38,910 bases of DNA from Streptomyces populi (GCF_002911015.1 NZ_KZ626919.1:1-38910), one strand, 5' to 3'; shown: positions 15,438-23,854, counted from the stretch's first letter. The notes: generated from the sequence alone by a model not told the origin. A program made the numbers and translations.

Positions 15438-16607
15438 TCAGTCCCGGGTGTCCCGGACGATCCGCTCGACGACCCGCGCGGCCCGTTCCGGGTTCTCCTC
15501 GAACCAGCCGCCGAGATGTTCCCGGACGGCCTCGCTGACGCAGGCACGCACCTCGGCGTTGCCCAGCAATCCGCGCGTGGCGCCGAGGAACTCGGGACGG
15601 TCGAGCTTCACCGACACGATCGCCGTCAGGCCCTCGCCGATCCGGTCGGCCACAGGGTCGGGATCCCTTGCCGACAGCAGTTCCCGCTTCCGCGCGTACG
15701 CGGTGACCGCGGCCGCCATCCCGTCGCGGAAGCCGTCCACGTGCATACCGCCCTGGTCAGTGGCCCGGCTGTTGGCGAAGCCGCGCACCCGCTCCTCCCG
15801 GGAGCCGGTCCAGCAGAGGGCCACCTCCATCGTTCCCGCCATCCGTGGGTCCTCCCGCCCGAAGCTGACGATGTCCGGATGGAGGCGCGCCCCCGCCTCC
15901 GCGTCGAGGGCCGCCGCGAAGTCCCGTACTCCGCCCGGGAACCGGAAGCGCACCGTCCGGGCTCCTCCCGTCGGGCGTTCGTCCGTCAGTGAGATCCCCA
16001 GCCCCCGGTTGAGGAAGGCCACCTGCCGGAAACGCTCCGCCAGCACGGCGAACGAGCAGCACGTCGTCTCGAAGATCTCGGCATCGGGCCAGAAGGCGAT
16101 CGTCGTCCCGCTGCCGGGCGCGGGCCCCACCGCGCAGGGCGGGGCGAGAGCGACACCGCGCGCGTACTCCTGGGTGCGGCGGACCCCTTCGTGCCGCACC
16201 TCGGCCGTCAGCCGGCTCGACAGAGCGTTGGCGACGAAGAGCCCCATACCGAGATCGCCGACGACCACGGTGTGCCGACCACTGGGTTCGGACCCGGCGG
16301 CCAGGCTGGTCAGCAGGGCTTCGAGGCCTGGGCCGCCGGTGTCCCCGGTGGCCGGGGCCTCGAAGCCGGCCCCGGGTCCGTCGTCGGCGACCCGCACACC
16401 GCCGTCGGACGTGAGCGTGACGTCGACGGACCCGGTACCCGTGGCCAGGACCTCGTTCACCGCCTGGCCCATGACCATGAACACCAGCTGATGCAGGCCA
16501 CGTTCCTTGGTCGAGCCGACCCACATCCCTGGCCGTTCGCGAACAGCTTCCGGCCCCTCCAGCACCTCGATCCGGGCAGCGTCGTACCCCATGCCGTCCC
16601 CACTCAC
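15438..16607 (-). CDS. GyrB-like GHKL protein lacking TOPRIM half, ATPase residues altered
   Basis: A 389-residue homologue of only the N-terminal 43-kDa part of DNA gyrase B/topoisomerase IV B. Visible landmarks are YDAARIEVLEGPEAVRERPG then MWVGSTKERGLHQLVF, the GHKL Asp motif VADDGPG, GDLGMGLFVANALSS, the transducer stretch FWPDAEIFETT, FLNRGLGISL, and the end IVSVKLDRPEFLGATRGLLG. The protein stops exactly where TOPRIM would begin. Several ATPase residues are replaced: the general-base Glu (E. coli Glu42) is Met44, the Mg/ATP Asp-Asn pair is Gly47-Gln48, the lid GLHGVG is GDLGMG, and the QTK lysine loop is ATR. Asp75 (E. coli Asp73) is kept. ATP hydrolysis is therefore unlikely, though nucleotide or partner binding may remain. 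The GTG at 16607 has GGAGGGG 5 bases upstream. It is divergent from the NACHT gene and flanked by transposase remnants. Confidence 0.85.
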   Translation of the reverse strand: MSGDGMGYDAARIEVLEGPEAVRERPGMWVGSTKERGLHQLVFMVMGQAVNEVLATGTGSVDVTLTSDGGVRVADDGPGAGFEAPATGDTGGPGLEALLTSLAAGSEPSGRHTVVVGDLGMGLFVANALSSRLTAEVRHEGVRRTQEYARGVALAPPCAVGPAPGSGTTIAFWPDAEIFETTCCSFAVLAERFRQVAFLNRGLGISLTDERPTGGARTVRFRFPGGVRDFAAALDAEAGARLHPDIVSFGREDPRMAGTMEVALCWTGSREERVRGFANSRATDQGGMHVDGFRDGMAAAVTAYARKRELLSARDPDPVADRIGEGLTAIVSVKLDRPEFLGATRGLLGNAEVRACVSEAVREHLGGWFEENPERAARVVERIVRDTRD

Positions 16608-16828
16608 GAAGACCCCTCCCCTGGCGTCCGGCAGATCTCCCCAGCCTATAGAGAATCTGATGAAGCACCAGGTCAGAGCCATTTCATCAAAGCTCTGGGC
16701 GGGCCGGGGAGAGCCTGCCGAAAGACGGCCGGTCCAGTGAGCGCACGCCACGGCCGAAGCGTGTCCGGCGGCCCGCCGAAGCCGTACACGCCCCCAGTCC
16801 GGACACCCCTGAGGCAACTGATTTCGCC

Positions 16829-17000
16829 ATGCGGCAGGCCGTTCCGGGGACGGCGGAGCCGCCCGCCGAGGAGATGCCGTTCGTCCCTCCGGACGGCCCC
16901 CGGGACGTCCCCGGGCGCTCGAGGCGGCTGGCGGCCCGCACCACCGAGCGGTACGCAACCGTGCGGCAACTGCTCTCCGAGGGAGAATCTCTGGCCGCGA
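16829..17000 (+). pseudogene. ISL3-family transposase fragment
   Basis: Between the GyrB-like and NACHT genes a plus-strand frame reads RSRRLAARTTERYATVRQLL and SEGESLAAI. This matches the segment RxRERHAAVxxLLxEGxSLRAIAR before the HTH in ISL3-family transposases. Homology stops abruptly near 17000. The flanking text has no other gene, so the divergent intergenic space of the pair (16608-17130) is partly transposon debris. Confidence 0.5.
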
Positions 17001-17130
17001 TCCCCCGTCAAGGGCAACGGAGGGCAGTTCTTCGCCCGGTGGATACCACGGGGCGTTCATGGGAATGCAATGGCTCTCGGTCAGGTATCAGCTGAGCACG
17101 TCGGGGACCACGCGGATGCCAGGGGGAATC

Positions 17131-19836
17131 ATGGACGCCAGTGCAATCGCGGCTCGCCTCGCCTCCGGTGTCATCACCCCGTTGGTCAAGAAGCTGTTCG
17201 TCAGCGAGGGGCCGGGCGCGGGCCTTGTCGATCATCCGGTACGGGTCTCGTCCCTGGTGTCCTTCACCGGTGAGAAGCGCCAACTGACCGACGCCGACCT
17301 GCACAAGCTCACCCGAGGGCTCCTGCGCAGTGCGATGGGGTCACCCGACAACGGTGAACGGCCCGTCCCACCGGGCGAGGAAGAGGCGGTCGCCCTCGCG
17401 CTGGCCCGCACCCTGACCCATCTCGGCGACCTGGAGATGGACGACGTACAGGCTGTCCGAATGGGTCCGCAGGCCTTGGCCCAAGCGCTGAAAGCCGCGG
17501 GTCCCGACTGTACGCGCGACCTGTCCGCGGACGGGGCGTACCTCCACGACGCCCTCTTGACGAGCGCCTGCCTGCACATCCTTCACTTCTTCACCCAGCG
17601 CTCGACGTTCGTGGCCCGCACGCTCGTCGAACACAGCGGTCAACTCGCGCAAGTGATCGCCAAGACGGACCTCCTGCTGGCGCGCAACCCCTCGCCCGTC
17701 ACCAAGGACACCCTGTTCGAGGAGCGGTACGCCGCGCACATCATCCAGAAGCACGGGATGCTCACCATCTACGGGATCGACCTTTCGCGGTCCCCCGAAC
17801 AATGGCCGCTCGGTACGGCGTACCTGAGTCTTGAGGCCGATCTCGACCGGGACACCCGCCATGCGATGATCCGGGCGGAACATGCTTTCAACGGGCGTGA
17901 TCGCGTACTGCTCCGCGGCGTTGCGGGCTCCGGCAAAACGACGCTCGTCCAGTGGCTGGCGGTCACCACGGCCCAGCAGGACCTCACCGTCCTCGACAGC
18001 GGCGCTCCGCTGGCATCGCTCATCGGGCGGGTGCCGTTCGTGCTCCCGATGCGCACGCTGACCCGTCAGCATGACGACCTGCCGACTCCGGACGAGTTCC
18101 TGCACCGCACCCGGTGTCCCCTGGCCGGAGCGCAGCCGGCCGGCTGGGTGGACCGGGTGCTGGCCTCGGGACGGGGGCTCCTGCTCCTCGACGGCATCGA
18201 CGAGGTGCCGAAGCGGACGCGTGAACGTACTCGGCGCTGGCTTCAGGACCTGCTCGCCACCTACCGGAAGAACGTCTGGCTCGTCACCTCCCGCCCGTCG
18301 GCCGTGCGCGACAGGTGGCTCGCGACGGAGAAGTTCACCGAACTATCGCTCGCGCCCATGAGCCGGGAGGACGTCACCTCGTTCATCCACCGCTGGCACA
18401 ACGCCGCCCGCAGTGTCAGCGAGCAGGAGGAGCGCAACCAGCTCGACACCTACGAGGCCTCACTGGTCACAGCGATCCGCACCAAACAAGATCTCGCCCG
18501 GCTCGCCACCAATCCGCTGATGTGCGGCCTCATCTGTGCGCTGCACTGCGACCGGCGTGGTTATCTGCCCAGCGGCCGCAAGGAGTTGTACGACGCCGCA
18601 CTGTCGATGCTGCTCGCCCGGCGTGACCGGGAGCGTGACATGGAAGCGCCGGACGGAATCGAACTCACCGAGGAGCCCAAGGTCCGGCTCCTGCAACGCC
18701 TGGCCTACAAGTTCATCCTCAACGGAAAATCCGAACTCGACCGCAGTCACGCCGAACGCGTCATCGCCGACACCCTGCCCAGCGTGCCGGTCGCGGCAGC
18801 CCAGGGAGACGCGACGGCGATCTTCCAGCATCTCCTACTGCGCAGCGGTCTGCTGCGCGAACCGGCCATCGGCACCATCGACTTCATCCACCGCACCTTC
18901 CAGGACTACCTGGGCGCGAAGGCTGCCGTCGAGGAGGGCGACATGGCCCTGCTCGTTCTGCGCGCGGTCGAGTCCCAATGGGAGGACGTCATCCGCATGG
19001 CGGTGGCACACGCCCGGCCGAAGGAGGGCGCGGAGTTCCTGATGGATCTGATCAGACGCGGAGACGGCTCGACGTCCGGCTACCGCAGAAGCCAGTTGCA
19101 CCTGCTGGCCACCGCGGCCGTCGAGCACGCCACCGAACTCGAGCCCCGTGTCAGGGCCGCGATCAGCGAACGCGCCGGCGCCCTCATCCCGCCCCGCAGC
19201 CCCCGTGAGGCGCACGACCTCGCCGCCATCGGACCCGTCGTGCTGGAACTCCTTCCAGGACCCGAGCGGTTGTCGGACGAGGAAGCACTCCTGACCGCAC
19301 ACACGGCCGTTCTCATCGGAGGGGACGCCGCCATCCCGCTGCTCCGCCGTTACCAAGACCATCCGGACCCTCAAGTGCGGCAGCTCCTGTGCAACGCATG
19401 GCATCGTTTCGACACCGTCTCCTACGCAGAGGGAGTGCTCGCCGACCTGCCGGAGGAGGATGTCCATTTCGAGATCGCCACGCCGGAAGAACTGTCGACC
19501 TTCGGCAAGTTGGGCGGCCGTTCGCGGATTCGGGTGTCGAAGGGCTTCGACACGATCCGCTTGGTCCAGGGGCTGCGTCCTGACCGGGTCACCCATCTGT
19601 GGCTCCCGGCCGAACAGTCCGCCACCTGGTACTGGCTGGCGGCCTTCTCACGCCTGGACACCCTCACCCTGGACCCGAGCACCGAGCCCGTGGACGTCTC
19701 CTCGCTGGCGGCCCACCCCTTCCTGCGTGTTCTGCGCATTCCGTCGAACCAGCCGGTCGTGGGAAGGGAGGCACTCATCGACAAGGTGATGGTTACTCCC
19801 TATCAACCGGACCCGGGAATCGACCCCGCTGTGTAA
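17131..19836 (+). CDS. NACHT STAND NTPase (bNACHT-like defence candidate)
   Basis: A 901-residue cytoplasmic NTPase of the NACHT type. The N-terminal 210 residues are helical (LASGVITPLVKKLFVSEGPG and on), resembling NACHT-associated helical domains. The NTPase core has Walker A GVAGSGKTT at 263-271, Walker B LLLLDGIDEVP near 350-360 with the small residue after the first Asp typical of NACHT, a WLVTSRP sensor, LSLAPMSREDVTSFIHRWH, and the winged-helix region FIHRTFQDYLGAKAAVEEGD. The C-terminal 280 residues begin with HEAT-like helices and end with irregular leucine-rich strands (VTHLWLPAEQ, LDTLTLDPSTEP, FLRVLRIPS), a likely sensor. No nuclease or TIR domain is fused. Bacterial NACHT proteins can provide antiphage defence; that role is inferred here. 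The ATG at 17131 has AGGGGGAA at good spacing. A strong hairpin at 20000 may end the transcript. Confidence 0.9.
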   Translation: MDASAIAARLASGVITPLVKKLFVSEGPGAGLVDHPVRVSSLVSFTGEKRQLTDADLHKLTRGLLRSAMGSPDNGERPVPPGEEEAVALALARTLTHLGDLEMDDVQAVRMGPQALAQALKAAGPDCTRDLSADGAYLHDALLTSACLHILHFFTQRSTFVARTLVEHSGQLAQVIAKTDLLLARNPSPVTKDTLFEERYAAHIIQKHGMLTIYGIDLSRSPEQWPLGTAYLSLEADLDRDTRHAMIRAEHAFNGRDRVLLRGVAGSGKTTLVQWLAVTTAQQDLTVLDSGAPLASLIGRVPFVLPMRTLTRQHDDLPTPDEFLHRTRCPLAGAQPAGWVDRVLASGRGLLLLDGIDEVPKRTRERTRRWLQDLLATYRKNVWLVTSRPSAVRDRWLATEKFTELSLAPMSREDVTSFIHRWHNAARSVSEQEERNQLDTYEASLVTAIRTKQDLARLATNPLMCGLICALHCDRRGYLPSGRKELYDAALSMLLARRDRERDMEAPDGIELTEEPKVRLLQRLAYKFILNGKSELDRSHAERVIADTLPSVPVAAAQGDATAIFQHLLLRSGLLREPAIGTIDFIHRTFQDYLGAKAAVEEGDMALLVLRAVESQWEDVIRMAVAHARPKEGAEFLMDLIRRGDGSTSGYRRSQLHLLATAAVEHATELEPRVRAAISERAGALIPPRSPREAHDLAAIGPVVLELLPGPERLSDEEALLTAHTAVLIGGDAAIPLLRRYQDHPDPQVRQLLCNAWHRFDTVSYAEGVLADLPEEDVHFEIATPEELSTFGKLGGRSRIRVSKGFDTIRLVQGLRPDRVTHLWLPAEQSATWYWLAAFSRLDTLTLDPSTEPVDVSSLAAHPFLRVLRIPSNQPVVGREALIDKVMVTPYQPDPGIDPAV

Positions 19837-20234
19837 ACCCCCACGAAGGAGATCAGCACGGTGACCGCACTACGAAGTCGTCTCGTTCGGAGCCGGAGGA
19901 TGCCTCTGCGACGAGCGGGGCGAGGTGGCGCAAGCGCCGGTAGTACCGGATTCCGTCGGGCGTACCGTACACGTCGTCCGCGCGCGCTTTGCGGTCTCAC
20001 TGGGAGAACAGCAACGGGTGCTGTTCTCCCAGTCGGGCAGTGGCTGAAGGCCGACCGTGTCATCAGGGTGCACCAGCACTGTGTGTCGGCTGCCGGCCGA
20101 GATGCGGAAATCGGGCATGCCCAGGTGGACGGCGCTGAAACAGTGCGGGCTCAGCCCGGTGAACGGTGCTGTCCAAGACGACCCGGACGCCGTGACCACT
20201 CCAGCCGCACGGAGATCATCACACCCGGCGATCC
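19837..20234. other. Intergenic region after NACHT gene, degraded coding sequence possible
   Basis: No gene is supported. A plus-strand frame from about 19876 reads HYEVVSFGAGGCLCDERGEV, then GRTVHVVRARFAVSLGEQQ, before a TGA near 20045, and a minus-strand frame reads MPDFRISAGSRHTVLVHPDD. Both look protein-like over a short stretch but lack a start or a family, so they may be debris of deleted genes. The hairpin at 20000-20032 lies inside. Confidence 0.35.
20000..20032. terminator. Perfect 14-bp stem hairpin downstream of NACHT gene
   Basis: CTGGGAGAACAGCA (20000-20013) pairs perfectly with TGCTGTTCTCCCAG (20019-20032) around the loop ACGGG. It lies 164 bases after the NACHT stop. There is no T run, which is normal for Streptomyces terminators. 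Confidence 0.65.
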
Positions 20235-20657
20235 CTATGAGGACGCTGAGACAGCCGCGCGGACACGCTCCAGCCGCAGCCGGTTCTCCTCCAGCCACCC
20301 CGGGGCGACGTCGATCGGTACACGCACAGCGATCTGCGTCGACGGCGAGTCGTGCACCGTCACCTCCACCGGATCATCGGGAACCACATCCAACCAGGCA
20401 CTACGGCCGCCGGCCGGCCATTCGGCCCCCTCTTCGGCCTCAAGGGCGTCGAGGCAACGCTCCCACTCGTCCAGGTCCTCGAGCGACACCTGCAGACCGA
20501 CCCGCCCATTGACGAAGCCGCTCTGCAGAACGACCTCGGCGGGGTAGTACCGCTCTTCGCCCCGCACCAGAGGGGCACCGCAGCTCACCTCGACGGCGAC
20601 GCTCTGGACCGCGTCCGCGAACCGGAAGAGCTCCAGCGTCTGCGCTCCGTCAACCAC
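20235..20657 (-). CDS. DUF5959 family protein
   Basis: A 140-residue acidic cytoplasmic protein. It follows the DUF5959 layout: an opening LELFRFADAVQSVAVEV, a middle GEERYYPAEVVLQSGFVNGR then VGLQVSLEDLDEWERCLDAL with the DLxxWxxxLxAL signature, GRSAWLDVVPDDPVEVTVHD, and a C-terminal GWLEENRLRLERVRAAV. The GTG at 20657 is chosen because AAGAGG lies about 5 bases upstream and the family starts near that residue; the frame also stays open to 20708. Function of DUF5959 is unknown; such genes are often scattered in Streptomyces accessory regions. It lies between the NACHT and WD40 genes, on the opposite strand to NACHT. Confidence 0.75.
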   Translation of the reverse strand: MVDGAQTLELFRFADAVQSVAVEVSCGAPLVRGEERYYPAEVVLQSGFVNGRVGLQVSLEDLDEWERCLDALEAEEGAEWPAGGRSAWLDVVPDDPVEVTVHDSPSTQIAVRVPIDVAPGWLEENRLRLERVRAAVSASS

Positions 20658-20679
20658 ACTCGCCTCTTGAACACTCGAT

Positions 20680-20815
20680 GGACCGGGTTGCCCTTGATCC
20701 TCTCCCACGCACCGACCAGGACGACAGCCACGGTCCGGCTACGGGACAGGCCTTGGCGGAAGGTCTTCGGCCTGTCGATCGCCCGCTCGAACGTGTTGCG
20801 CTTCTCGCGAAGGTC
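20680..20815 (-). pseudogene. IS5-like transposase C-terminal remnant
   Basis: A minus-strand frame reads LREKRNTFERAIDRPKTFR and then TVAVVLVGAWERIKGNP. This follows the RNxxERxIxRLKxxR pattern at the end of IS5-type transposases. It has no start, stop or inverted repeats left. The call rests on one short motif. Confidence 0.4.
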
Positions 20816-20863
20816 CCGGCCGGAGCCAGGCGGCCGACCGTCGGCGCCTTCCCGTTCGTGACG

Positions 20864-20893
20864 GGCTGCCGAGTGGGCGCCCACTCGGCAGCC
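20864..20893. terminator. Perfect 30-bp palindrome after the ricin-lectin ORF
   Basis: GGCTGCCGAGTGGGC followed directly by GCCCACTCGGCAGCC is a perfect 15-bp inverted repeat; the loop forms from its centre. It lies 30 bases past the stop of the minus-strand lectin fragment at 20923 and is the likely terminator of the WD40 transcription unit. It might also have been carried by the adjacent transposon remnant. Confidence 0.65.
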
Positions 20894-20922
20894 GGTCGCA
20901 GCAGGCCGCTTCGAAACGATCC

Positions 20923-21183
20923 TCAGCGGACGGTCCAGACCTGGTTCGCCCCGTAGTTGTACTTCCACTGGATCATCTGCGTGCCGTTGGCGCCGCTGGC
21001 CCCCGGATCGTCGATGACCATCCAGCTGTTCCGGTTCCTGACCGTGACCTGGTTGTTGGCGTCCTTGCCCGAAACCACCCAGTGCTGGTTGGCACCGTTG
21101 GTGCACTCCCACTGCCGTACGGGAGCACCCTGGTCCGTACGCCAGTCGGCGACCTCGAGGCATTTCCCGGTCTGCACGTTCAC
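20923..21183 (-). CDS. Ricin-type beta-trefoil lectin fragment (partial domain)
   Basis: An 86-residue ORF starting with GTG at 21183. It reads VQTGKCLEVADWRTDQGAPV then RQWECTNGANQHWVV, and ends WKYNYGANQVWTVR. The QxW motifs (QHW, QVW) and KCLEVADW define a RICIN/CBM13 fold, but only two of the three subdomains are present and there is no signal peptide or enzyme domain. The frame extends upstream only to a TGA that sits inside the end of the WD40 gene, so the lectin is the surviving tail of a larger secreted protein or a second cistron read after the WD40 stop (five bases apart). A strong palindrome follows it. Confidence 0.55.
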   Translation of the reverse strand: MNVQTGKCLEVADWRTDQGAPVRQWECTNGANQHWVVSGKDANNQVTVRNRNSWMVIDDPGASGANGTQMIQWKYNYGANQVWTVR

Positions 21184-21187
21184 GATC

Positions 21188-23362
21188 TCAGCAGCGATGG
21201 GTCAGGACCGCTATGTCCGCGCCGAAACCGACCACCAGCCGCCCGTCGGGCGCCACCGTCAGTCCCCTGATACGGGAAGGGAAGGCGTATGTACCGATCC
21301 GCTGCCCTGTGCTCGCGTCCCACATCCACACGGTTCGGTCGCCGCCGGCGACGACGACAGGGCGACCGTCCAGCATGCCGGTCGCCCCCGCACGCACCTC
21401 ACCGGTGTGTCCCGTCAGCGGCGGTGCCAGCAGTTCGCCCGTGGTCAGGTCCCAGAGATGGACTCCTTCTTCCCTGAGGCCGGTGAGGATGACGCTGCGG
21501 CCTTCGAGCGTCTCCAGGGCCAGGGCACCTCGTTGCCGGGGTTGCACTCCGATCCACCGGCTCGCGGTCAGGTCCCAGACGCGGCCTTCCCCGGTCACAC
21601 CGACGAAGCGGTCGTCGACTGCCGCGAAGAAGTCGATGGAGGAGCTGGTGTACTCGCCGGTCGACCGTCCGTGCAGCTCTTCCCGCGTGCTCAGGTCCCA
21701 TATCCGCACCGTCTTGTGCCGGCCGCCGCGCGTGAGGAGGGTGGGCCGTCCGTCCACCGTCCCCGTCATCAGCAGATCCACGGCAGCGGTGTGGCCGGTC
21801 AGGGGCTCGACGAGCCGTTCCTCGCCGTCGAGGTCCCAGATCCGCACTCCCGTGTCCGAGCCGCCGGTGACGATGACGCAACTGCCGTCCACGACGGCCG
21901 TGGTGACCCCCGTCACGGAGCCGGCATGACCGGCCGGCCGACTGCCCGTCTTCCTTTCACCGTCGAGGTCCCAGACCCGGACCGATCTGTCGTCGCCACC
22001 GGTGACCGCGAGGTGACGCCTGTTCACCACCGCCGTCGCCGCTCCCCGCACAGCCGCCTCGTGGCCCGTCAGCGGCGGCCGCAGCTGCCGGAGGGTGGAC
22101 AGATCCCACACTTCGACCTGCCCATGGGTGTAGGCGACGACGGCGGCGGGGCGGTCGTGGAGCACGCTCACGGCCGCCGTTTCCACGAACATGGCCGCGA
22201 CGGGCTCACCGACCTGCTCGCGCGTGGCCAGGTTCCATACGTGCACCTCGTAGACGTTGGCGCTGACGGCCAGCGGGCACTCGGACGCCGGATCCGTCAC
22301 CAGGACGTGCGCCCTGGCGTTGATGTCCAGACTGGCGCAGCGCCCTGGCCCCCCGTCGCTGCCACCGTCCCCCGTCCGGTCGTACGCCTGGTCCGCGAAC
22401 ACGGTGGACTCGTCGGGACGGTCGCCCAGGGCGCCGGACTCCCGTCCCGTGATCAGGTCCCACACCCGGACGGTCTCCTCCCCCGTGATCGGGTCCGTCG
22501 CCCCGAGTTCCGGGGAGTGGCTGGTGACGGCGACGGGACGGCCGTCCAGCACCGTCGTCGTCAGGGCGGACACAAAGCCGGTGCGCACGGTCAACGGCTC
22601 ACTGTGCTGGGAGAGGGTGGCCAGATCCCACACTCTCACCACGTCGTCGACGCAGGCGCCGACCACGACCGGCCGGTCCTCGACCAGTCCCGTGGCCAGT
22701 GATTTCACCCAGGAGTCGTCGTCGGCGGAGCACGTGCCGACCAGTTCTCCCAGCGCCAGGTCCCATACCCGAACGGCTTTGTCGTAGGCGGCGGTGACAG
22801 CGACGGGACGGCCGTCCAGCACCGCCGTCGTCAGCGCGCGTACGGCGCCGGTGTGAGCGGACACGGCCTTGCCGTATCGGCTGCCCGTGGCCAGATCCCA
22901 CGCGTGCAGCGTGCCGTCCTCGCAACCGGCGACAGCGAGACCACGGCCCTCCACCACCACGGTCGCCAACACGCCCACCTCGGCCGGCACCGGCAACGCG
23001 TACCGCAGCCGGGAGTCCAGGTCGCTGCCGGTCGCCCACTGCACGATCCAGGGGTCGTCCGTCTCCTGGCGGACCGCAACCTGGGCGATGTCCCTCGCCA
23101 GCTCTCGGTTCCCGTACCGGGCGGCGTCCAGCGCCAGTACCTGCCGCCGCACCCCCGCACCGGCGTCACGGTGCACATGCCCCGACGTCCGGTACACGGC
23201 GGCCGCCAGCATCTCCTCCGGCCCGGCAGCGTCGTCCAGGCCCGCGAGGATCACCTCCGGGTCCCCGTGCACCAGCCGACCAGGATCGGTCAACCGGCCA
23301 CCTGTCGCCGCAACTTCACGGTCCGGACCGCTGCTTCGGGATTCATGAGACATGACCGGCAT
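21188..23362 (-). CDS. WD40 beta-propeller protein with about 12 repeats
   Basis: A 724-residue protein dominated by WD40 repeats. Twelve strand-d ends can be read, including HAWDLATG, VRVWDLALG, VRVWDLATL, VRVWDLITG, VHVWNLATR, VEVWDLSTL, VRVWDLDG, VRIWDLDG, VRIWDLSTR, GRVWDLTA, VHLWDLTTG and VWMWDAST. They would make one large or two six- to seven-bladed propellers. About 130 residues precede them: a helical segment (EVILAGLDDAAGPEEMLAAA, RQVLALDAARYGNRELARDI) without a recognised enzyme domain. Actinomycete WD40 proteins often act as sensor or scaffold modules in conflict systems; here no effector is fused. The ATG at 23362 is chosen over in-frame GTG/ATG codons up to 23464; ribosome-binding sites are weak, so the start is uncertain. 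The ricin fragment follows. Confidence 0.88.
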   Translation of the reverse strand: MPVMSHESRSSGPDREVAATGGRLTDPGRLVHGDPEVILAGLDDAAGPEEMLAAAVYRTSGHVHRDAGAGVRRQVLALDAARYGNRELARDIAQVAVRQETDDPWIVQWATGSDLDSRLRYALPVPAEVGVLATVVVEGRGLAVAGCEDGTLHAWDLATGSRYGKAVSAHTGAVRALTTAVLDGRPVAVTAAYDKAVRVWDLALGELVGTCSADDDSWVKSLATGLVEDRPVVVGACVDDVVRVWDLATLSQHSEPLTVRTGFVSALTTTVLDGRPVAVTSHSPELGATDPITGEETVRVWDLITGRESGALGDRPDESTVFADQAYDRTGDGGSDGGPGRCASLDINARAHVLVTDPASECPLAVSANVYEVHVWNLATREQVGEPVAAMFVETAAVSVLHDRPAAVVAYTHGQVEVWDLSTLRQLRPPLTGHEAAVRGAATAVVNRRHLAVTGGDDRSVRVWDLDGERKTGSRPAGHAGSVTGVTTAVVDGSCVIVTGGSDTGVRIWDLDGEERLVEPLTGHTAAVDLLMTGTVDGRPTLLTRGGRHKTVRIWDLSTREELHGRSTGEYTSSSIDFFAAVDDRFVGVTGEGRVWDLTASRWIGVQPRQRGALALETLEGRSVILTGLREEGVHLWDLTTGELLAPPLTGHTGEVRAGATGMLDGRPVVVAGGDRTVWMWDASTGQRIGTYAFPSRIRGLTVAPDGRLVVGFGADIAVLTHRC

Positions 23363-23475
23363 GGTAACCACGCCGGTGCACGACGAGATTCGAAGACTGC
23401 CGAGCGGGCCACCGGACACCAAGCGCCTCCTGATTGTCGGTGCCGCCTGCGAGACTCGTTCCATGATCCGGCGCG

Positions 23476-23586
23476 GTGCGGCACATCGCCCTGGACGTGT
23501 CGCTCACCTGCCTGGCCACCGCGGGCGCGGACCTGATCGTCGGACATGACCGCGGAGTGCTCGGCCTCCCGCTCACCGGGCAGTGA
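23476..23586 (+). pseudogene. 36-codon ORF, probable gene remnant
   Basis: After an in-frame TGA a GTG at 23476 opens 36 codons reading RHIALDVSLTCLATAGADLI and VGHDRGVLGLPLTGQ, with TGA at 23584-23586. The hydrophobic/charged pattern looks like the end of a real protein, but there is no ribosome-binding site or family. It is probably debris next to the WD40 promoter. Confidence 0.25.
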
Positions 23587-23854
23587 GCGCGTGCGGCCAC
23601 GCCCGACCCGGTTCGGCCCCACCCGTTCGTCCGGTCCGTCCGGCCTCGTCATGGCATTCCTCCGCCCGGTGCGGGCGAGCCCATGAGCGGGACACGGTCG
23701 CAGGGCGGGTCCGCAGCAGGCGCCCTCAACCGCTCCGGTGCGGCCCTGTCGGTCGGTCGCAGGCGGTACGGCTCGCACCCTCCGATCGATGGGATCGGCC
23801 CCAACAGCGCCTCGTGTCAGACCCGTTGACACCAGCTGACCGGGGCCACCACCA

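Noticed and set aside
16191..17273. A 360-codon plus-strand frame spanning the GyrB-like start and the NACHT start
   Set aside because: It overlaps two well supported genes and has no coherent composition; only the short ISL3-like part in another frame was kept.
20957..22702. A 581-codon plus-strand frame opposite the WD40 gene
   Set aside because: The regular HVPH/GQVP repeats are the reverse image of WD40 repeats, not a repeat protein of their own.
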